Positions 33,694 through 47,194 are shown, counted from the stretch's first letter. The stretch is 64,000 nt of DNA from Rhodeus uyekii (GCA_037043235.1 JAWRVZ010000030.1:523501-587500), one strand, 5' to 3'. The notes: generated by a model not told the origin, from the sequence alone. Program-made: numbers and translations.

Positions 33694-33750
33694 TGCGCGA
33701 GAAGAGGAGAGGAGAGGAGAGGAGAAGAGAAGAGAGGAGAGGAAAGGCGG
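33694..33750. repeat. Polypurine GAGGA tract just upstream of dkk3
   Basis: A nearly pure A/G run built from GAGGA and GAAGA units, 56-112 nt upstream of the dkk3 start codon, so in its 5' UTR or core promoter. On the dkk3 strand it is a polypyrimidine tract. Confidence 0.8.
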
Positions 33751-33899
33751 GGCTATGCGCAGCCACACAAACACTCAGTCCTTCCTCCTGCTGCATCTCT
33801 GGCTCTTCATATATCTGCATATGCCAGGTAGTCATTTTTTTTTCTTCTATTTTGATGAGTGGCGTGAGGTTGTGTTCTGAAACGAGTTCATATACATAC

Positions 33900-33932
33900 A
33901 TACACACACATATATATATATATATATATACA
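33900..33932. repeat. AT/CA microsatellite
   Basis: ACACACATATATATAT-type run in the dkk3 upstream region. Confidence 0.75.
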
Positions 33933-34203
33933 CGTACACATATGTTGTCACATGCTCCTGGTTAAATAAACACATTACAGAAAAAAGGGAAACCAGATAT
34001 AATTTTATTTTATATTTTTTAGATTAACTATGTAATTAATTTCTTATTCATTGAGTAGCTATAAATCAAGTATAAATCTCATCAGGTTAGTTTTGTAAGT
34101 ATTACAAATTACATTTCCAGAATAATAATGAAACAATTTAACAATTTAAACAATACATTTCATTTGTGACCTGTTCTTTTTAATAGTTCATTTATTTTCA
34201 TCA

Positions 34204-36706
34204 GTTCTCAAGTTATAATGAATCTGTTTCTAAACAAAGCTAGAGGTTTTCGTATTCCGTGGAAAGACAGCTATATTGATTACAGAGAGACTTTAAAAAC
34301 CGCAAGATCTGCTTATTTTTCCACCCTCTTAGAAGAAAGCAAACACAACCCTAGGTATTTATTTGATACAGTAACTAAATTAACGAGAAGTAAAGCTTCA
34401 ACCCCAGACACGTCAAAAAAGCACAGCAGTAATGATTTTTATTAACTTTTTTTACTTGCAAGATTCATAATATTAGAGAGAAAAATTTTAACCATGCAAC
34501 TGTCTACTACAGTATCACATAATACAGTAAATTGTACTGTGCCTGAGGAAAGATCCCACTCTTTCATTGCTATAGGAGAGGAAGAATTGTCTAAAATTGT
34601 TAAATTATCAAAATTAACGTATGCTAGACCCGATACCAGCTAAGCTACTAAAAGAGATGCTTTCAGAGGTCATAGATCCTCTTCTTAATATCATTAATTC
34701 ATCTTTGTCATTAGGATACGTACCAAAAACCTTTAAGCTGGCCGTAATTAAACCGCTTATTAAAAAATACAACTTGATCCTACAGAATTAGTTCATTACG
34801 GGCCAATCCTAAATCTACCTTTTCTGTCAAAGATTCTAGAAAAGGCAATGTCTTCACAATTATGTTCCTTTTTAGAAAGAAACTATGTCTGCAAGATACT
34901 GAGACTGCTCTCATTAGAGTTACAAACGATTTGCTCTAATCATCCGATCATGGTTGTATCTCTCCGTTAGTGTTACTTGATTCCAGTGCTGCATTTGATA
35001 CAATTGACCACAAAATTTCTATTGAACAAACAGTAAAATTATGTTGGCATTAGTGGAATTGCATTGGCAGAGTTAAAATCATACTTATCTGACTGCTATT
35101 AGTTTGTAGCAGTAAATAAGGAGATGTCATATCGATCACGGGTTCAGTATGGAGTCCCTCAGGGTTCAGTACTAGGACCGTTGCTTTTCACCCTGTACAT
35201 GCTATCCTTGGGAGAAATCTTTAGGAAGCATGGCATTAGCTTTCACTGTTACACTGATGATCCTCAGCTCTATATTTCATCTCATCCTGACGAAACATAA
35301 TGCATAACTGATATAAAAAATTGGGTGACTAGTAATTTCCTACTACTAAATTCTGAAAAAAAAAAAAAACTGAGAATCTTATTATTGGACCAAAAACCTC
35401 TCCACATAATAAACTAGACTATTGTCTAACATTCGATGGCTGCTCTGTTAAGTCTTTGTCGTCAGTTAGAAACCTGTGTGTGTCTTTGATATCAATCTTT
35501 TTATTTGAAAGCCACGTTTCCAGCATCTGTCAAACCACATTCTTCCATCTTAAACCTATATCTAAATTACAACATATGCTCTCAATGACAAATAGGGAAA
35601 AGTTAATGCGTTCATGAGTTCAAGACTAGATTATTGTAATGCACTACTGGGTGGTTGCCCTGCACGCCTAATAAACAAACTACAGCTGCTCCAAAATGCA
35701 TCAGCTCGAGTTCTTACTAGAACCAGGAAGAGTGACCATATTAGCCTGGTTCATTGGCTCCTTATTAAACACCGTATACATTTTAAAATCTTGCTAATTA
35801 CTTACAAAGCATTAAATGGTTTAGTTCCCCAGTACTTGAGCGATCTCTTAACACATTATAGTCCTATGTCTATTGCGATCCCAAAATTCTGGCCAGTTGA
35901 TGATAACTAGAATATCAAAGTCAACTGCTGGTGTTCGATCCTTCTCCTATTTACCACCTAAACTCTGGAACAGCCTTCCTAGCATTGTTCAGGAAGCAGA
36001 CACATTCTGTAAGTTTAAATCTAGACTAAAAACACACCTTTTCAACCTGCCATACACATAACAGATGATAAATTGTTATGATTTAAATCATGTAAAATAA
36101 TTCTTAGTCTGCGTAATTTAGGTCAGCCGGAACCGGGAACATTCCCATAACACAATGATGTATCTATGCTGATATTAGTCTCTGTTTATTTCGAGGTTGA
36201 CTGTAGTCAGCTGGATATGGGATCAAACCTGCACCTCGACACAAGCTCAACACAGCCCTGAAGTGTCAGCAGGGACCGTGACTCTACTAGACCCTCCCCT
36301 GTGAAGGCCTCATAAATCCTGTCTCCAACCAGACAGAAATGGATTAAATATTTAGAGAGTCCCGATCTCAATCTGACCTCTGACCTGAAATGTTGTCTAT
36401 ATCATAACCATGCACTGTTTGTTTGTTGGCCAGAGGAGAACTGGTCCTTGACTGAGCTTGGTTTCTCCCAAGTTTCCCTCCATTCTGTCACCTCATGGAG
36501 TTTGGGTTCTTGCCACCGTCGCCTCTGGCTTGCTTGGTCCGGGACATGTAATATTCATCAGTATTATCGATTGACCTGCTCTTCTAGAGATGCTGTACAG
36601 CCAAAACAAACTTTGTTGCATTATTTTCCTGATATCTTTACAAACCTCCTTTGAAATAAACTATTGTAAAAGGCGGTATATAAATGAAGGTGACTTGACT
36701 TGACTT
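34204..36706 (+). mobile_element. L2/CR1-type LINE, decayed copy 1
   Basis: Plus-strand relic with broken reverse transcriptase: WKDSYIDYRETLKTARSAYF near 34257, then SSAAFDTIDHK near 34984, a YTDD in place of the usual YADD at about 35250, then SRLDYCNALLGGCPARLINK, QLLQNASARVLTRTRKSDHI and ALNGLVPQYLSDLL. Many stops and frame changes. The 3' end is the tail AAATGAAGGTGACTTGACTT, a short GACTT tandem typical of L2 ends. Lies between dkk3 and mical2. Confidence 0.85.
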
Positions 36707-36825
36707 TTGTGCAAGTGAGATTAGTAAATGCTCACATTTAGTTTACATATTGTATAGCCTATCACACACACACACCTGATTTCTCTCAACATTGAGAACA
36801 GGAGAGCTGTCAGCCAATAAATGGG

Positions 36826-36970
36826 AAAACAAAGTAACTTATGCACTTTTGAAAAAGTTACTCAGGTTTTTAGTTGTAAATTGAAAAGTAATGCTTTACT
36901 TTACTAGTTACTTGGAAAAGTAATCTGACTATGTAACGAGTTACTTGAAATGCGTTTCTCTCAACACTAG
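36826..36970. repeat. GTTACTTT-rich repeat fragment
   Basis: Wording such as GAAAAAGTTACTCAGGTTTT, AAAGTAATGCTTTACTTTAC and GTAACGAGTTACTTGAAATG, with a CTCAACACTAG end, resembles a widespread vertebrate hAT-type MITE. Only one end is clear. Confidence 0.5.
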
Positions 36971-37289
36971 ATATAATATCCCTAAATCTCCACAAACACG
37001 TTTTTTTGTCGCGTTGACTCCTGAATTGCGTGTTTAATCCACGCGGCGGCGCCATTGCCTAATTTCATTCGGTCTTATAGCAGGTGAACAATGTCTATGA
37101 GAATTCTATTAATATCATTGCATTTGAATCATCTCGGATATTTGAGGTATGCAGTTCGCAGAAAACAAGAGATGAAGTCAGTGGTTCCGGTTAAACGCAT
37201 GTAAAAGCGTCACCTACTGCGGGAAATACCTGTCATTTAATTCATGTCAGTCAGTGATTTCGACCGCGTTGAAGTGAAAGAGCAACACT

Positions 37290-37475
37290 TCGTCTGGACA
37301 TTAGGTTCTGCCTCCACTATAAAACACACACAGCCAATAGGAAAAGCTGTCCTCAAACGTCAGTGAGTCTCGTGTTGGTGTGTGTTGTGAAAGAGAAGCT
37401 CTGACACACACACATGCCTCCATACAGACTCACAGATCAACGCTTTCAAACTCATACGGACTGATATTGAAAAGT
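37290..37475 (+). promoter_or_regulatory. Candidate TATA/CCAAT promoter and non-coding first exon (mical2?)
   Basis: CTATAAAACAC at about 37317-37327, then GCCAATAGGAAAAG at about 37333. A possible non-coding exon could end at a donor GAAAA|GTAGGT near 37470. It lies upstream of mical2 on the same strand, so it could supply the 5' UTR exon. The sequence alone does not prove transcription. Confidence 0.3.
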
Positions 37476-38483
37476 AGGTGCTTGTTCTTCCTTTAAATGC
37501 TTGTTTTCTAGTATGTGTAACCCTGTATTGCGTGAATAATATTTGCTGTTGTAGATTCTTCCGCTTGATACAGTCCGTTGAGTTTTAATCATAGGTCCAT
37601 AAGTTTGGTTTATTTATTTATTTATTAGCAAACTATATCCGAGCTGTCAACTCTGTTATTCTTTCTTATATTTTTAGTTTTAGCTATTTAATTTCAGCAT
37701 CTTCATCCAGAGTTGAAGAGGAAGCTGCCTCTTCTCTTTTTAGAAAAGTCGTTTCCACCTGTTTTTTTATGACATTCTTTTCATTGTTATATAATAATCA
37801 AATGAACTGTTATTAAGGGTGAGGTTATGCTTCTAGTACTGAATAATAAAGGCTCTTTATCTTCCATCTATGAAGAACCTTTAACATCCACAAACCTTTT
37901 CAAAGCACAAAACGTTCTTATAGTGGATAAAGGTTTCAGCTGATATATTTGAATATTTATTTTTAAGTAGACCTTAAGTAGATACCTATTTGCACACTTA
38001 AAAATCTTAGCATTTTAACAAATTGGTTCAAATTATAAAATAATATTTCCTAAACAATGTTGTTTATAAACGACGACAAACTTTGTGTCAGAAGTTAGTG
38101 GAACATGCCAATAGTTATTTCAGACATCCACTATAATGTACACTAAAATTGTGGCAATAGCTGCAAAATTAAAAAGCAAAGACAGGAAAGGATCTCCAGC
38201 TCATGCATGATTTATTTGCAGATGCCATTGCGACTTTATGCAAAGACAATCAACCTAAAGTGTCCAAATCTTTCAGGGCAACTGTATGTGCAGAGAAAGA
38301 AATACAAGAGTAGGGTAGTTAGTTTTACACATTATATCACTTAATAGAATCACATCCAGTATGAGATTTAAAAACAAACAAACAAACACACAAACGAATT
38401 GAATGCTTTTGTCATAATGTCTATATTCATGTTATCTTTTGTTTTGGACCTTCTATTCTTTTAAAGACTCCTTATAAATTGAT
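37476..38483. other. Intergenic or first-intron DNA, nothing recognised
   Basis: AT-rich, no supported feature. Confidence 0.45.
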
Positions 38484-38802
38484 ATTCACCCAAAAATTAA
38501 ACTTCTGTCATCATTTACTCGCCCTCACGTTATTCCAACACTCTATGTGTTTCTTTCATCTGCTGAACTCAAATTAATATATTTTGAAGAATATGAGCAA
38601 CTAAACAGTTGCTGGACACTATTTACTTCCATAGTAGGAAAATAAAAATACTATGGAAGTCAATGGGAGCCGTCAACTGTTTGGTTACTGGCATTCTTCA
38701 AAATACCTTCTTTTGTGTTCAGAAGAACAAAGAAATGAATACGGGTTTGGAACAACATGAGGGCGAGTAAATGATGACAGAATTGTTGAACTATCCCTTT
38801 AA
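38484..38802. mobile_element. Fold-back MITE common in cyprinid fishes
   Basis: The left end (TATTCACCCAAAAATTAAAC, TTCTGTCATCATTTACTCGC, CCTCACGTTATTCCAA) and right end (GGAACAACATGAGGGCGAGT, AAATGATGACAGAATTG, TGAACTATCCCTTT) are long imperfect inverted repeats. An inner ATAGTAGGAAAAT..ACTATGGAAGTCAATGGG block is also typical. Very frequent in zebrafish and carp relatives, which supports the organism call. Confidence 0.8.
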
Positions 38803-39544
38803 CATTGGATTTAAACTTTTGATGTGAACTGCAAGTGAAAGAGAGAGAGGGAGGAGGAAGAGAGATGAATGATTGGTTGTTCTCAGTGTGAGAAAGATAA
38901 TACTCCCTTTAATGTTTCTTCAAGGAATCAGTGGCTTGTTCAGTAACCCGCACTTGAACTCATGTGAAGTTTAGTAGATTTTACACCACTTGACTTTCAC
39001 ACAGTTTTCTTTACCCAGATCTCAATGTGACTTTTAGAAATATAATATTATAATATAATCCAGACAGTGGCTATTGGACAGGAAATTCACCCTTTGGATT
39101 TTCAATACGCTTGAATCTTTTGGACTTTAAACGCAGCATTGTTTTTGGAAATGACAATCAAACTAAATATTGACATTCAACCCACATAGTAATTTAAGGA
39201 ACAAAGAACCATTGATGAACTTTTAGTATTTAGTATTTATGATTTAACCATAAATAGAAGCGGCGAACGTTTAACAACTGTTAATATGAAAATAAAGAAA
39301 TACAAAGTAATGGCGGCAGCCCCTCATGGACGACTGCCGCCCTCACAGACATAAAAAGACCTGGTCCTCTCTCGTCCTTCACTGGTGTCGCTCCTCCTTT
39401 TATGCTTCCGCTCCTCCGCTAGATACGGTTATCAATCACGCCACCAGCCTTGGTCTCGCCCTAATCGCCAGTGTATTTGAACTATTTTAACTCATCATAA
39501 TGTCTATCACATGGCATTACCTTTATGATGCATTTACATTAAAT
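38803..39544. other. Intergenic, nothing recognised
   Basis: Contains a GA-rich run at 38845-38867; otherwise no supported feature. Confidence 0.4.
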
Positions 39545-40140
39545 TTTTTCATTTTACTGACGCTTTTATCCAAAGTGACTTACAAATGAGAAATACCGCA
39601 AGCAATTCATCATGAAGAGCAGATGAACACAAAGTGATAAATTATTTCTTATAATAGGTCGTTTACAGGATTCTGGATTCCGGATGGAGACAGGGTGATC
39701 GTTCCACCAGCAAGGAACGGTGAACGAAAATGTTCTGGAGAGTGATTTTGTGCCTCTCTGTGATGAACCACATGTCATCGCTCAATAACCAATCGTAGGT
39801 TTCTGGAAGGTGCGTAGATTTGTAGTAACGAGTGGAAGTAGGAGGTGCTGACCCTGTGTTAGTTCTGTAAGCAAGTGTCAAAACCTTGAACCTGACGCGA
39901 GCTGCAAGCGGTATTCAGTGCAGAGAGATAAAGAGAGGAGGGACGTTGCCCTTTTGGGCTCGTTGAAAACCAGACAGAAGTTCGGCCAGAAGAGCATTGC
40001 AATAATCAAGCCTGGAAATGACCATGGCCTGTACGAGAAGTTGTGTTGCTTGTTCAGTGAGGAACGGCCTGATCCTCCTGATGTTATGATGTCTTTGCGA
40101 TGTGGTCTTTGAAGGCCAGTTGGTCCTCAAAAATCATTAT
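39545..40140 (-). mobile_element. L2-like LINE 3' fragment, minus strand
   Basis: The minus strand encodes RIRPFLTEQATQLLVQAMVI and SRLDYCNALLAELL, the hallmark of the C-terminal part of LINE reverse transcriptase ORFs, then frame-broken C-terminal segments. The 3' end has the GACGCTTTTATCCAAAGTGA motif common at ends of fish LINE/SINE units. Confidence 0.75.
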
Positions 40141-41499
40141 AGAATTATTATAGATTTTGACCTTGATGAGGTAATCGTTGATTAACCTAGCTAGACGGTG
40201 AAGTCGTGCACTTTACTTGAAATCTATAAATAGAACTAATGTTCATGCAGTTCAACTCTGGTGAAAGTTGCTCTTTAACTAGCGCTCTGAGGCACTGAGG
40301 CAGCCAAAACCAACAGTGTCATCTTTCTCTGTGGGCGAGCAACTTTGTGTCTTACCTCATAAGAGGATTTGCACTTCTTAATTAAAAAGTTGTGATCTAA
40401 TTATCAAAAGTGAAAAAGTAAAAGCAATCCAATTAATCATGTCGTAAAAAAGTTATTCCATCAGAGCAATTCAAGCTTTAAGTAATGAGCAACACGTTCA
40501 TTTTATTTTACACCCACAAAATTAATCAGCATATCGATTACAAACAGCCCAATTACAGACGCATTGAAATCAGCTCAACGCAGCTGATACACTCCTCTTT
40601 TACAGTATGCGTAGCATTCAACAGACAGTAAGACAGATGAACGTTCATCACATTTTATTTAAACCACCTTTCTGTCTGGTTGGCTGGAATTTCCTCAATA
40701 ACGGTCAGTGCAGTTGGCGATGTAGTGCCGAATCCCTCTGAAGATATCGTCTAGATCAGACACTGACAAGCTCACTCTGCCAACAACACCCTCATTTGTC
40801 AGAAGTTAGTCCATGTGTTACTGTTAAATAAGGAATTTTTTACAGAGCAGCTTTGCCATGTTAATACAAGCACAAAAATAGTGTGGAAAGAATGCTTTTC
40901 TGGCAAGACACGACACCAATTACCGTAGATTGTATGTAAATCTTGGATGTTGGGAATCTGCTATATATATATAAATTTGTTTTTATACTCTGACCTGTTT
41001 AAACACTGGCCAATGACGTCTCCTTATTTGGTGTGTTAAAAAAAAGGCAGTTGGTGAACCTTGTTTTGCTTTTTCTACCATGTTATATTACTGTCACTTG
41101 AACAAATCCCCCCAAAATAAGTATTACATTTTAGTGTGTTTGTCCTGTGACATTTGTGCTACAGGCATAAACGATGATGGACTATAGGAATAACTGACTA
41201 ATAATTGACTTGAGTCAGTTATTCCGCTTATGCTATGATTACCCATTGCTATGTTTCACTCGAAAAGGTTCTCGCAAAAGAATGTGCTTGCATTTGAAAA
41301 AGAGCCACACACAAACACACCACAGTCGGAAATTAGGACTCAGGACAAAAATGCCCTCAAAATGTATAAAAATGCATCCAGAAACCAAGATGTATTTCTT
41401 GTTTTTAATATCACACTAATTCCTTGCATATCTCATCCCAAGCCTTCATCGCTGATTCCAAAACATTATTTTAGAGCTAGTAAGGGAGGCATTGAGGTA
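40141..41499. other. Intergenic, nothing recognised
   Basis: AT-rich; no exon or repeat end supported. Confidence 0.4.
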
Positions 41500-42166
41500 C
41501 AGTAATGCCTTGAGATGCAAGCGTTCCGACATACGAGTATTCAGAGATACGAGCAAGCATTCGAGCAAATTATGCTTTGAGATACGAGTAAATATTTGAG
41601 ATACGAGCAGCTTACCGACACAGATGCTAGGTAGTCAAGCACTTGGAGCAGCTCAAGCGCCTCATTTATGGGTAATTGCATATGATCTCCACTAGAGGCA
41701 GTTTGGTTTTACAGCAAGGGTTACCAGGGACGACGAGTGATTCAAAAGTATTAAGCTGAGAGCAGCACGAGTTATGAGTGTTCAATAATAATAAATACGA
41801 GGTTCTGAGTCTATCCAATACGCAACACGGGAAGAAACACTTCACTTCCGTATTGTGTTTGCATTATCTACATCATCCCTCCTCCTCCACACACACCGCC
41901 ATTAGCCGCTACTTTATCATCTGTCTGGAAGGACTCCTAATTAAAACCACATTTTATTTTATATCACAGGAATCCTTATATACTATAATTTTATTGGTGT
42001 GTGTGTGTCTCTATAGCAATTAAAAACATGTTTTTTCCTTTGTTATTTGCACTAATAAGAGAGTTTTTTTATTGGACCAGAACGGATAAATATTTTCCCT
42101 GTTACTTCTCACGGGAAAAAGGATTTGAGATATGAGCAATTCGAATCATTTGGTGGTATGGAACTG
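41500..42166 (-). mobile_element. Tigger-like MITE, family A, copy 5 (inverted)
   Basis: CAGTAATGCCTTGAGATGCA ... GGTATGGAACTG with TA on both sides (41498-41499, 42167-42168). Internal blocks are the reverse complement of copies 1-4 (the GATACGAG-rich subterminal side comes first). The right terminal repeat is more diverged. Confidence 0.78.
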
Positions 42167-42168
42167 TA

Positions 42169-43199
42169 ATTTGGTCAAAACCTGCCTGGAACTACATTAG
42201 CTGTGCATTTCCTTAAAAATTTCTTCGGCCAATCAGAATCAAGCCTTAATAAAGCTTTAATAATTTGAATAATATGGCTTGTTGAGAGAGTTGTGATATT
42301 ACTTTTCTGAGCAGTCAATTACAAATTTGCATCCCACATTGAGGGAGGGATTTCAGGCATATCTATGAACCAGAAAACAATCACATAGAAAAGTCCTAAC
42401 AATCACATTATCAGAACACCTTAGCATCTAACTAGCAACATTAAAACCCAAAAAGTTCAAACTGCTGGCATGTATTTGTTTTTTTGTGTGTTTCATGAGC
42501 CATTGAAGGTGTTCTGCTGCAGGGCGTCTCAATGTTGGATTGAAAGTGTACTGGTAGCTCTGTCTCAGTTTGTAATTAGTGGTTTTCACCAAAGCTTAAT
42601 TTAAACACAAGTTTGGTGCTCAGGGAGTTTGTAAACGGTTTCTAAACTGCAGTTGGTTACTCAAAGCAGTGTTTGTCTATGAGCTCATCATCAACTTGCG
42701 CAATAAAGTGTTTTAATACATCACACTCAACACAATATTTAGGGTCTCCATGGTAACTGGATCAGGAGCATGACATGTAGCACAGACGTCAGGCTGGTGT
42801 TTTAGATTAGACCTGTGAACTTTCCTTTTCCCCTGTAAAAGCACCTTTCCATGACTCCATCTTTCCTGTGCAGCGGTTTGGGAAAGGTCTTCCAGGTGGG
42901 TGGATATGTGCAAGAAAATATAATGAAGTCTCATTAATAAGCAGATACATATCTTTGGAGAGCAAGACCTGTAGGGGAAATACAGGTCCAAAAAACAGGT
43001 CATCGTGAACATGAAGGTTGAACATGCTTTTGACTCTATGGAAAAGCATGAAGGATTCAAAAAAGTATCAGCACTAATTTGATCTGGCTAAATGCCTGTT
43101 TGTTGCATTTATACATGTTCCTAGTCTAGTCAATGTTTTCTGTTTTAGTATTCTAATTTGAATTGTAATTCAATTGCATTGTGGTCTTGCAAGTAGGTC
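42169..43199. other. Intergenic, nothing recognised
   Basis: No supported feature; short minus-strand open frames near 42713-43060 show no family pattern. Confidence 0.4.
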
Positions 43200-43480
43200 A
43201 GATGAGAAGTGAGACTAATTCTGCTTTCTCCCATGTTTTTTCTACTCCACTATTGTTACCCGAATGAGTTTGGGTTTCTTGCCACTGTTGACTTTGCTGG
43301 TTGGATGGACAATTAATATTTAGAAATATCATTGATTTAACTGTACTGACACTTTCGGAGGAGAACAACTGAATAATAACATTATTTTCTTTTAATTTTC
43401 ATATGTTGAATTTGACAATTGTAACAGTTATTTTTCTGCTTATTAATTTAAAGCAACTTTGAAACAATCTTAAAAGTACT
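43200..43480 (+). repeat. LINE 3' UTR-like fragment
   Basis: TTCTGCTTTCTCCCATGTTT ... GAGTTTGGGTTTCTTGCCAC parallels the 3' part of the LINE at 36469-36560 (GGTTTCTCCCAAGTTTCCCT, GAGTTTGGGTTCTTGCCACC), diverged. Confidence 0.5.
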
Positions 43481-46400
43481 GTAACAAGTAACTTTAAATT
43501 TCAAGATGCACAGTAAGTAATTAAAACTTGCAGTTCATTAAGTGAATCAGATTTTTCATTCAGTGAGCCCAGAGCGATTCAGACCGCCAGAGTCTTCTTA
43601 AACGATTTATGAGTCAATTGTTTATGACTACACTGGTCAAAATCTTGATTGTCAATCATGACAAACAAAGACAGAAAGTCATTGTCAAAAAAGTCATCAT
43701 GAATTTAAAATGGACATTTCTTTATGGTACATTGCAATGTTCTTTAACTTAACAACGATCCAAACAATTCCAGATGGGTAAAATACATTTTTCTAAGGTC
43801 TTCATGTATTTATCTTTTACTCTATTTCTGAGCATTCAATGTTTTGTATTGATTATATTTTGAATTGACTATGTAATTGGCATGATACGTTTACCTGACT
43901 ACTTAAATGTAATTTCAGACTTAATCTGAAATAATTAACTCTAGTAGTTTATATTGCATCCGTTGTTACCGCAAAGTTGCATTAGTTTAGTAACTAAAGT
44001 CTCGTTTGAGTGGAGCATTGGGCGCACCGACTGAGATTTTAGAGCTCCGGCTGACACTTGGCACTGGTTCAAGTGAACTTAGACCGCAAAGGCTAATAAA
44101 GGGAATTTCTGTTTAGGGCAACAAAATGTTGATCGACTAACCTAAATAGGGTGAGCCTTACCTCTCGTAATATCGTAATATGACTCTAACTAAGTGTCTG
44201 TGGGAAACCATGGCATGACTAAACCAAAGCTGCTGTCAGAGAAAGATAATACTGGCTTATATCTGTTGAAGTGGTCGTGACCTCTAACTAGAGGTAGTGT
44301 TACTTTAATTCAAGTATATACAGATCTATTGGGACTAAACAAAAAAGTCAATTTCCTCATCCAGTGAACAAGGCTGGCGAATTTGTGACCGTGAGATGCA
44401 CGTAAAAGAACGGCCGGTGCGAGACTCTGAGCGACATTGGGTCCCGAATGAACGAGAATAATAAGAGTAAAGAGTTAGATCAAATGTCTCCTAGCCAAAT
44501 TATCATATAAATGACCAATAACCAATCGGCATTCTAACCTAAATTTGAGGTCATTGAACTCATTGATAGAAAATAAATGGGAATTTGCCTTGAAAAGACC
44601 AAACGCACAGTGATCCTTCACCCGCTTCTTAGAAACCGTAGTTTGAGCGATCAAGCGGGCCTTACACATTTCATGCTGAATTTACAAGGTTCTCCTAACT
44701 CATCATTGGATCTTAAAGAGGTTCTCCTATGGCAAGCTATAATTCATTAAACAATGTAAAATTAAATACATAGCTCTCCTATGTATTTAGATTTTCATTT
44801 TTGGGTGAACTAACACCTTAAATAATTTTAAAGCAAAACATTGCAATTTCTTAAAAAATATTTTATTTGTTTACTTGTATGTCAAGTAGCGATTAGATAT
44901 CCATGAATATGCAAAAGTGTTGTTAAATTATTGAAATATTAACTTTAAAAAAAAACTGATAAAAAAAGTTTGGTAATCCCTGTTCTAAGGCCATACTCCT
45001 GACTGTTAAATTGGACTCTCATTTACAAGAATGTGCAAAAACACTCGATCTAAAGGATGGGGACGGTATCAAATGTATAGAGACATCTGTTGGTCTCAGG
45101 GCTCGGTGAGGAGGCCACAATGGGCTTCAGGTGGCCTGTAACAGGTAGCGGTGGCTCTGCAAAGCCATGTGTTTTTCTTTTTTCCTGGAACACGAGAGCT
45201 GTCTATTCTGAGCTCGTCCACTCACGTATCAATTCTTCTGCCTCACTATTTCTGCCCTGCTGTAATCCAAGTTGATCCTCAGAGCTCATTACAGGACGCT
45301 AATGCAGTTTTGTAAGTCAATGCTTTTCCTGACTGGGGACGTGTGGATGATCGGAGCATTTATAGGTGTCAAGTGTTGCCTCATGCCTGGTGCAACATTT
45401 CTGCAAAATATTACTTTGCTATTTTGAGGGTTTTGAGACTCATTCAACCTGAAATGTCCAGTGAGTGAGTTAATTTGTATCCAAGACAGATGAAGGCAAA
45501 TCTGGCAACGTTTTATTCCGTTGGTTGTTGTACACATTATGGCTGAAAATCAAATATCCAGGGTTACCACCTCCACTAATCCCGGCATTAAACTTAACCG
45601 ATAGAGTTAACAATTACAAGCGAGATGCATTTGCTGAAGTAACCATGTCATATTAGTTGCTGCGTCTGCTAACTGCTTAGTTTTAAAATAAAGTCTTTAT
45701 TAATCGATAATCTGTCCCTGTAATCATAACTTTAAAAAGTTATAAAAGTTGTTGGTGTATTACTGCCAATAGTGTTCATTTCAGCTGGAATTCAGCAGTG
45801 AATTGTATAGCTGTCATAACAACTCTTAATGAATATAAATGAGATCTGCTATGCTGCTGTAGCTGCAGAGCAACAGCGGGACTCGCTACTGCCAATACAC
45901 ACACGACACACTGCTGGGAGCAAGTAAGACATGCTGCTGCTGCTGCTGCACAATATAGCATACATGAATTACCCGTAGCAGATCTAGACATACAGGTGGA
46001 GCTGGGGAAGGAGGAGGGTTTCTGAAAGCACGCTGCACTGCTTCAGAAAATGTTAACCAAGTATTTGAAGCACTTACGCTCATTGGCTACTGACACATCA
46101 ACCAGTCAGCTGTGCCTTGTAGATAACAATGCGATTGCAAGCAGGTTGAGTAAAGACCTTTTCAGCCTGCGCCATCTAGAGTTTCATGACAGAACTTTGT
46201 ATGTATACTGTAGTAGGAAAGTTTTTGGAAATTTGCATAAATGTAGAGGCAGGTTTTTTCCCCCAGTGAGCCTGAGTTGTGTAATTCAATGGTACACCAC
46301 AAAACTTAATAAATATGTTTTAATAATTACCATTTTTTTACATTAAGCGCATTTTTGTCCAAATTATCATTACTGTAATGGTACATTTTTCATACTCACT

Positions 46401-47194
46401 TATGTGCTATTTCTCAAAGCCACACTGTGAAAGAATGAGGCTTATAAAACTATTTGTATAATCATCTGTGCAAATGGTTATTCTCCAGAGTGCTTTGGCA
46501 AACTTACACGAGTGTCCGAAGATAAATTTCCTTTTTGAAAGGGTTAGGCAACCTCTAAGTCGGCCCACAGCTGCTCCGTCTCGCACTCTCACTTCTGTGT
46601 GAATTAATGACTTTCTCATGAGACGTTCACCGAGGCCACTTAGATAACACTCTGTTTGTACTTCTGTCCAAGACGGCTTCCTTTTGTTTTGGCAGTGGTT
46701 CGTGAAGCAATGTCTTTACTGTTAGCATGAGACACTGGGAGCGTGTTTGCCGCGCTGGGGAAAGGTTAAGCCCATGAGGGATGCTGGGAAACATTGTTTT
46801 CTCAGATTGCCATGCAGTTAACAGGCGTAATGCCTCCTTATCAGATGGGGGTTCCTTCCTGGTTTTCTTTGTATAGGGTAGCAATTAACAATTACATTTA
46901 GCTTGCAGCTTTCCCTCTGTTTCCTCAATGACATCAGCTTCCTTTTGTTTGGTCTGATAGCTGGAAGCTCTCCACAGCAACAACAGCAGACTGCACGCTT
47001 CATGCCTGGGATCTGTTTTTCTAGCAGCCATTTTCCATTTTCTCGCTGGTGGACTTAGTCTTATTGGACTCTGTCCCCTGTAAAAACGTGTAAGGTTTTC
47101 ATGATAATAAAGGGGTGTGGACACAACTTAAATTCCTCAAATTGGCTCCAAACGTAAAAACTATACAAGTGTCTCATATATGATTAATGCCAAG
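43481..47194. other. Intergenic stretch without a gene
   Basis: Contains a denser, less AT-rich island at about 43950-44720 that I cannot assign, a fold-back MITE end fragment (TTTTTGGGTGAACTAACACC at 44796), and a short CTG/CAG run at 45933-45950. No protein family recognised on either strand. Confidence 0.4.

Noticed and set aside
45933..45950. CTG/CAG run as a disease-type expansion
   Set aside because: Only a handful of units, in intergenic DNA.
46050..46346. 98-residue open frame as a possible gene
   Set aside because: No recognisable motif, followed by AT-rich DNA, no splice context.
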